From an uncultured Candidatus Melainabacteria bacterium (GTDB taxonomy: Bacteria > Cyanobacteriota > Vampirovibrionia > Gastranaerophilales > Gastranaerophilaceae): a stretch of DNA of 9,301 bases. Shown in pieces: positions 5,164 to 9,301 of the stretch (position 1 is its first letter; every line of letters begins with the position of its first letter). The stretch lies in assembly GCA_934693215.1 (NCBI GenBank), contig CAKUVB010000062.1, positions 1 through 9,301 of the forward strand, read 5' to 3'. The notes under the pieces are model-generated. The model did not search any database and was not told the origin of the DNA. It was given only the letters and a program-made list of their open reading frames with translations. A program made the position numbers and the translations under genes.

Positions 5164-8100
5164 ATGGCAGAAATCAATAATATTGAAGACATAAAAACAA
5201 ATTTTGAAAAAATTACCAATTTAATTAATTCAATGAGAGCTCAAGGTGTTTTAAGTTTTTCTGGTGTTGATAAAGTTTTAACAGCAATGAATACTAAGCT
5301 TGATAACCTAAATTTAGACGAAAATGCGGATTTAATTAAGTTGTTGATTGGTGAAGTTAAAACAAATCTTGAAGAAAGACATGGTTTTATTGTTTCAAAA
5401 TTTGCCGAAGTAGAATCTGCCATTAATACTTTGGTAAAAAATGATGAAGAATCCTTGAAGTCATCTGAGATTAAAAAATTATTCGATGTTATAGCAACAA
5501 ATCTTGCCGTTTTTTCAAAAGAGGTTGTTGCTCAAAAAGATGCTCTAACAGAAATTACATTGAGATTAGAATCTTTAAGAACAGATGATACTGATAAGAA
5601 AGAAATCATCAATACTATTTCAACCGTAAAATTTGATATTACAAGAATTAACAATGGTTTTGAGAGTATTATTCTTAATATAAACAGTAATTTTAGAGAA
5701 CTTTCTGAAAGCTTTGAAAAACTTGCTGCCTCAAATATGAGTGATAGATATGGCAAAACTATAGAGGATATTCAAACAATATCTAATACAATTTTGTCAG
5801 CTATTCAAATGGTTGATAAAAAGAATACTGAATTTAATGATGGTTTGAGCAAGCTTGTAACAATCGGAGATTTTAATCAAGCCCAAGATTTGTTGTTGAA
5901 TATTGCTTCAAAAAATGACCAACTACAAGCATCAATAGGAAATGTCGCTGATAAAGGTTCTATTGAAAATTTGTCAGGAGTAATTAATTCTTCATTGACT
6001 GCAATAAATGATTTGAAACAAGTTGTATTAAATTCTTCTGATGATAAGAGTCAACAAATCATGGCTCAGTTAAACTATTTGGAAGATGTTGTAAGAAAAT
6101 CAACAGGAGATTTTGATTTTAAACAATTCAAGTCAGAGTTATTAAATATCATCAATGATATAGGTAGTGAAACAAATATTATTTGTAATGATTTATTGGA
6201 TACAAATAATGATTTGAAACGAATTTTATCCGCTGTGAATCTTGCTGATTTTTCTACTAATTTAGAAGCAATTAATTCTAATATTCAAAAAAATGAAACT
6301 TCAATAAAGTCTGCAATAGAAGGAGCTTCAAACAAATTATCTTCAGAAACAAAAGAAACCTTCAATGCGATTGTTAAAAGTTTTAATTTTCAATTAGCAG
6401 AGTTAACTCAAAAATTTGAGTTGTTAAAAAACGAACTAGATTCTGTAGATAAAAATAGTACAACTAGTATTACAGATAGTATTAATCATATTTCAGATAT
6501 TGCACATGGTTTGAGTTTAAAAATAGAAAATGGTAATACTCAAAATATTGATGCGTTTAATAGTGCAATTTCAAATGTGAAAGAAGAATTAGAAAGCTTT
6601 AAATTAACAATAAGAGGTAATTCTCAAGAAACAGTAAGTGAAATTATTGAAAAGATTAATGCTTTATTTTCAATAACTGCAGATTTAAAGACCGAATTAA
6701 TGGTTATTTCTGAGAATAATGTAAATAAAATAACCGCAGGTATTCAAGGTTTGTCTGAAACAACTACTAACATGAAAGATGAGTTGATTTCGCAAATAAA
6801 CACTAATGTAGAAAGATTGTCTACAGAAATTGCAGAAGCTTCTCCAAATAATGATGTTTTAAGAGATTCATTGCTTGCAGCTGCAGAAAATAATGTAAAT
6901 AGGCTTGGCTCTGCAATCTCCGATTTGTCAGGTCAGACCTTAAGTTTAAAAACAGAATTGATTGCTAATTCTGAAAATAATGTAGAAAAAATATCTGCAA
7001 ATATTACTAATTTGTCTGGTTTAGTATCAAATTTGAGTGGACATTTGAACAATATTTCTCTTGAATTTCCGGAAAAAGTAGATACTAAATTATCAGATTT
7101 AGATAAAGAGTTAAAGGAACTATTTGCGGGAGTTATTGCAAATAATGACAATAATTCGGATAAGATTCTTACTAATGTTTTACAAATTTATACAACATTA
7201 AACTCATTGTCTGAAGATTTTAAAAATATGTATTCTTCAAATTCTGATAATATAAAATCAACAATAGAATCTTTGTATAGTAAAGTTAGCGATTTAAATA
7301 CCGAGTTGCCAACATTATTGTTCCAATCAACAGGACGTTTGTCTGACAATGTTGCGAATATGCAAGCTAAAATTGATAGTACAAATGATTATTTAGAATC
7401 TATATCAGCAGCTTTTGCAAATAACGATGTGCAAAAAATGGCATTAGATAAAATGGAAGCAGTTGATGCTGACATCAAATTTGTTGTAGAAAATCTTTCT
7501 GCTACAGTTACTGAAAGTAACAATATGGTTTATGACCGTATTGGTGAAATTACTAATGATATTCATCGTTTATCAGATGCGTTGTTTGAAAATATTGGAA
7601 ATAATAATTCAGATGTGAATACAAGATTGAACAATATTGTTGAAACCTTGAATCAAATAAACGATAGTATAACAAAAGAAGTTCAGCCTGATGGTGATAT
7701 TATTGTAATTCAGTCAAAATTAGATGCTATTTCAAATGCTATAAGTGGTATTGTTGCGGAAGTATCAACTAATGTAAATGATAATAATGATGTATGGTTA
7801 GAAAAGTTAGATACAATAGCGAATAATGCTTTTGAAGTAAAAAGTGCAATCTTATCAGGCTTACATGGTGCAAACCTTGATTTGACCGATAAATTAGGTG
7901 GACTAAGTGAAGAAATAAAAGGTAATATTTCAGGTGTATCAGAACAGGTTCAAGTTCATACAAATACAGTTACAGAAAAGTTAGATGAAGTGTCTAAAGA
8001 TGTAAAAACAGTAACAGATAAACTTGCAAATTATTTTATTAATAATGATTCTGATATTGTTTCAAAAATATCTGAAGTGAAAGATGATATTACAGTATCT

Positions 8101-9301
8101 AACAATTCATTATCTGCAAAAGTAGATGAATTGAATAAAAAATCTGAAAATGTAGCTGATAAATTAACAGAAATTCAGTCTAATTTGATTGAAAAAAGTG
8201 AATTTGTAAATTCTAATTTACTATCTCGTTCAGATGTACTTTCTGAAAAAATGGATAATGTTTCTTCGGAAATAAAAAATGTTACAGGAGAGATTGTTAA
8301 TCATTTTCTAACGGATAATGATAAAAGTACTGTTAATGCTGATAACATAAATAAGAATATAGATTATACAAGAAGTGAATTATCTGAAAAAATTCAAGGT
8401 TCTACAGAATTTATTTCTGGAGAAGTAGAAAGTCTTAGAACAGAGATTGGTAATCTAAATGATAAAATAGAAGATACTAAGAATATTAGTGAAAATACAA
8501 AATCTTTAACTCAAAAGTTGGATAATATTGCAGCTGATGTAAAAGGCGTAACTAGTGAACTTATTAATCAAATCGCAATAGATGACGAGGATAAAAACGA
8601 AAAATTTAGCATGATTAATAATAATATTGATTATGCGAAACAGGATTTGTCAGAACAAATATCAAATACAACAAATTTATTGAATAATATTTCTGAAACT
8701 GTTAAAGAAACAGAATCAGTTATTATTGATAACAATACATATAATAACAACTCTATAAGAGAATCCATTAATACTATAAGTGGTAATTTAGAACAAGCTA
8801 AAACGGATATTATTAATAGCTCAGCTTCTCAAAACGAAGAAATCAAAAATTCTTTAAATGGTTTGTTGTATAATTTATCAGTTTTAAAAGATGAATTAAC
8901 CAATAACAGTTCACTTAAAGAAGAAGAATTAAATCAAAATTTAAATAATATACAATCAGCGATTCAAGATTATAAAAATGTTGTTCTTGATAACAATAAA
9001 GAACAATCTAATGATATAAGAGAAACTTTAGAACAGATAAAAGAGTATATTGATAAACTTCAAAATACTTCTATAAATAATAATGCAACCTTAAATAATG
9101 ATATTAAAGGAAAGTTAGATGAAGTTTCTGAAATAATACTTTCAACAAAAAATGAAATTATTAATAATGATATTAATAATACGACAAGTTCAAATAATGA
9201 ACTTAAAGAATTGTTGAATAATTTATTGGATAGTATTGAAGTTATAAAAAAAGAATTTGTAATATCTAATGATAGTCTAAATGAAACTGTTAATACAAGT
9301 G
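5164..9301 (+). CDS. Giant 29-residue-repeat helical (coiled-coil) protein, 3' end beyond window
   Basis: I translated this frame codon by codon: 1379 codons from the ATG with no stop, running off the window end, so the gene is partial. The ATG has a GGGA ribosome site 7 bases upstream, and an in-frame TAG lies at 5122. No signal peptide or membrane segment is visible; the protein starts MAEINNIEDIKTNFEKI. It is rich in Asn, Ser, Glu, Lys, Ile and Leu, with one Cys (341), one Trp (878) and four Pro (561, 636, 716, 842), none after 842. Residues 1-406 are helical-looking but irregular. From about 407 the chain is a 29-residue repeat (hydrophobics at spacings 4-3-4-3-4, then 11), commonly with LKTEL-like and ENNV-like motifs. 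I do not recognise a family. A cytoskeletal filament, scaffold or spacer protein is plausible; an exported adhesin is less so without a signal. The gene follows wecB by 103 bases and may have its own promoter. Confidence 0.9.
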   Translation, partial: MAEINNIEDIKTNFEKITNLINSMRAQGVLSFSGVDKVLTAMNTKLDNLNLDENADLIKLLIGEVKTNLEERHGFIVSKFAEVESAINTLVKNDEESLKSSEIKKLFDVIATNLAVFSKEVVAQKDALTEITLRLESLRTDDTDKKEIINTISTVKFDITRINNGFESIILNINSNFRELSESFEKLAASNMSDRYGKTIEDIQTISNTILSAIQMVDKKNTEFNDGLSKLVTIGDFNQAQDLLLNIASKNDQLQASIGNVADKGSIENLSGVINSSLTAINDLKQVVLNSSDDKSQQIMAQLNYLEDVVRKSTGDFDFKQFKSELLNIINDIGSETNIICNDLLDTNNDLKRILSAVNLADFSTNLEAINSNIQKNETSIKSAIEGASNKLSSETKETFNAIVKSFNFQLAELTQKFELLKNELDSVDKNSTTSITDSINHISDIAHGLSLKIENGNTQNIDAFNSAISNVKEELESFKLTIRGNSQETVSEIIEKINALFSITADLKTELMVISENNVNKITAGIQGLSETTTNMKDELISQINTNVERLSTEIAEASPNNDVLRDSLLAAAENNVNRLGSAISDLSGQTLSLKTELIANSENNVEKISANITNLSGLVSNLSGHLNNISLEFPEKVDTKLSDLDKELKELFAGVIANNDNNSDKILTNVLQIYTTLNSLSEDFKNMYSSNSDNIKSTIESLYSKVSDLNTELPTLLFQSTGRLSDNVANMQAKIDSTNDYLESISAAFANNDVQKMALDKMEAVDADIKFVVENLSATVTESNNMVYDRIGEITNDIHRLSDALFENIGNNNSDVNTRLNNIVETLNQINDSITKEVQPDGDIIVIQSKLDAISNAISGIVAEVSTNVNDNNDVWLEKLDTIANNAFEVKSAILSGLHGANLDLTDKLGGLSEEIKGNISGVSEQVQVHTNTVTEKLDEVSKDVKTVTDKLANYFINNDSDIVSKISEVKDDITVSNNSLSAKVDELNKKSENVADKLTEIQSNLIEKSEFVNSNLLSRSDVLSEKMDNVSSEIKNVTGEIVNHFLTDNDKSTVNADNINKNIDYTRSELSEKIQGSTEFISGEVESLRTEIGNLNDKIEDTKNISENTKSLTQKLDNIAADVKGVTSELINQIAIDDEDKNEKFSMINNNIDYAKQDLSEQISNTTNLLNNISETVKETESVIIDNNTYNNNSIRESINTISGNLEQAKTDIINSSASQNEEIKNSLNGLLYNLSVLKDELTNNSSLKEEELNQNLNNIQSAIQDYKNVVLDNNKEQSNDIRETLEQIKEYIDKLQNTSINNNATLNNDIKGKLDEVSEIILSTKNEIINNDINNTTSSNNELKELLNNLLDSIEVIKKEFVISNDSLNETVNTS
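6382..9300 (+). repeat. Tandem 87-bp (29-residue) coding repeat, about 33 units
   Basis: Anchoring on the first core hydrophobic residue of each unit, anchors fall at 6382, 6469, 6556, 6643, 6730, 6817, 6904, 6991, 7078, 7165, 7252 and 7339: eleven intervals of exactly 87 bases. They continue at 7438, 7540, 7627, 7720, 7807, 7894, 7981, 8068, 8164 and 8251, then less clearly to 8518, 8605 and, after about two irregular units, at 8755, 8842, 8929, 9016, 9103 and 9202. From each anchor the hydrophobic positions are 0, +4, +7, +11, +14 and +18, then the next anchor at +29. The stretch before each anchor is polar, often with Asn-Asn. Units differ at the DNA level, sharing only short words such as aataatgta and ttgtctg, so the duplications are old or the phase is under selection. 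The repeat probably continues past the window. Confidence 0.85.
7978..8682 (+). repeat. Higher-order 89-90-residue repeat within the giant gene
   Basis: Three long segments align without gaps on top of the 29-residue period. Unit 1 begins at 7978 (KLDEVSKDVKTVT), unit 2 at 8248 (KMDNVSSEIKNVT), and unit 3 at 8515 (KLDNIAADVKGVT). The offsets are 270 and 267 bases. By hand count, units 2 and 3 share about 20 of 56 residues, including INxNIDY and LSE. Units 1 and 2 share about 13 of 49. The length corresponds to three 29-residue repeats plus two or three residues, implying that blocks of three repeats duplicated as one piece. Confidence 0.7.

Noticed and set aside
5241..7963. Several short minus-strand frames (near 5241, 5532, 6933, 7769)
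   Set aside because: All lie antisense to the giant repeat gene. Their Ser/Leu-rich composition is the mirror of its biased codons.
6382..9300. CRISPR array or DNA-level tandem satellite
   Set aside because: The period is 87 bases in coding frame, with conserved amino-acid pattern but poorly conserved DNA, and there are no identical direct repeats separated by unique spacers.
5164..9301. Trimeric autotransporter adhesin, phage tape measure or chemoreceptor
   Set aside because: There is no signal peptide or head motif for an adhesin, no membrane segment or phage neighbours for a tape measure, and no conserved chemoreceptor hairpin. The visible part supports none of these, though the C-terminus is unseen.

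Overview
The window is AT-rich (roughly 30% G+C by eye) and looks bacterial: tightly overlapping genes on one strand, Shine-Dalgarno-like AGAGGT and AGGAG sites before internal genes, and the standard code (TGA used as a stop, TGG read as Trp). I cannot name the organism. A low-GC, host-associated or uncultured lineage is plausible, but nothing here is diagnostic.

Layout: (1) Positions 76-3895 hold a five-gene minus-strand operon. In transcription order it encodes a HAD-IB phosphatase, a class III PLP aminotransferase with a cysteine cluster, an Est30-like alpha/beta hydrolase whose nucleophile-elbow serine is replaced by cysteine, an orphan four-helix membrane protein of 109 residues, and a second HAD hydrolase of a different subtype. 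Each gene overlaps the next by 1-26 bases, so they are almost certainly co-transcribed and translationally coupled. (2) A 46-bp divergent spacer (3896-3941) separates this operon from a plus-strand UDP-GlcNAc 2-epimerase (wecB-type, 3942-5060). The -10 elements on both strands sit so close to the start codons that both first genes look leaderless, and the two promoters physically overlap. (3) After a 103-bp spacer with mutually exclusive inverted repeats comes one uninterrupted reading frame that starts at 5164 and runs off the window end. It has at least 1379 codons and no stop. It occupies 44% of the window.

The giant frame is the most interesting object. It encodes a soluble-looking, Asn/Ser/Glu/Lys-rich, nearly proline-free helical protein with no visible signal peptide. 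From about residue 407 it is built of a 29-residue repeat whose hydrophobic residues fall at spacings 4-3-4-3-4 and then 11. The period is exactly 29 for twelve successive units, and then continues with occasional insertions of 2-5 residues. Superimposed on this near the 3' part is an 89-90-residue higher-order repeat. This suggests a long filament, spacer or coiled-coil scaffold protein grown by duplication.

How the parts work together: the minus operon looks like a small metabolic or modification pathway (dephosphorylation, transamination, acyl or ester chemistry, a membrane component) with an unknown product. WecB would supply UDP-ManNAc for a surface glycan. No sequence evidence ties the giant protein functionally to either; the link is only proximity and strand.
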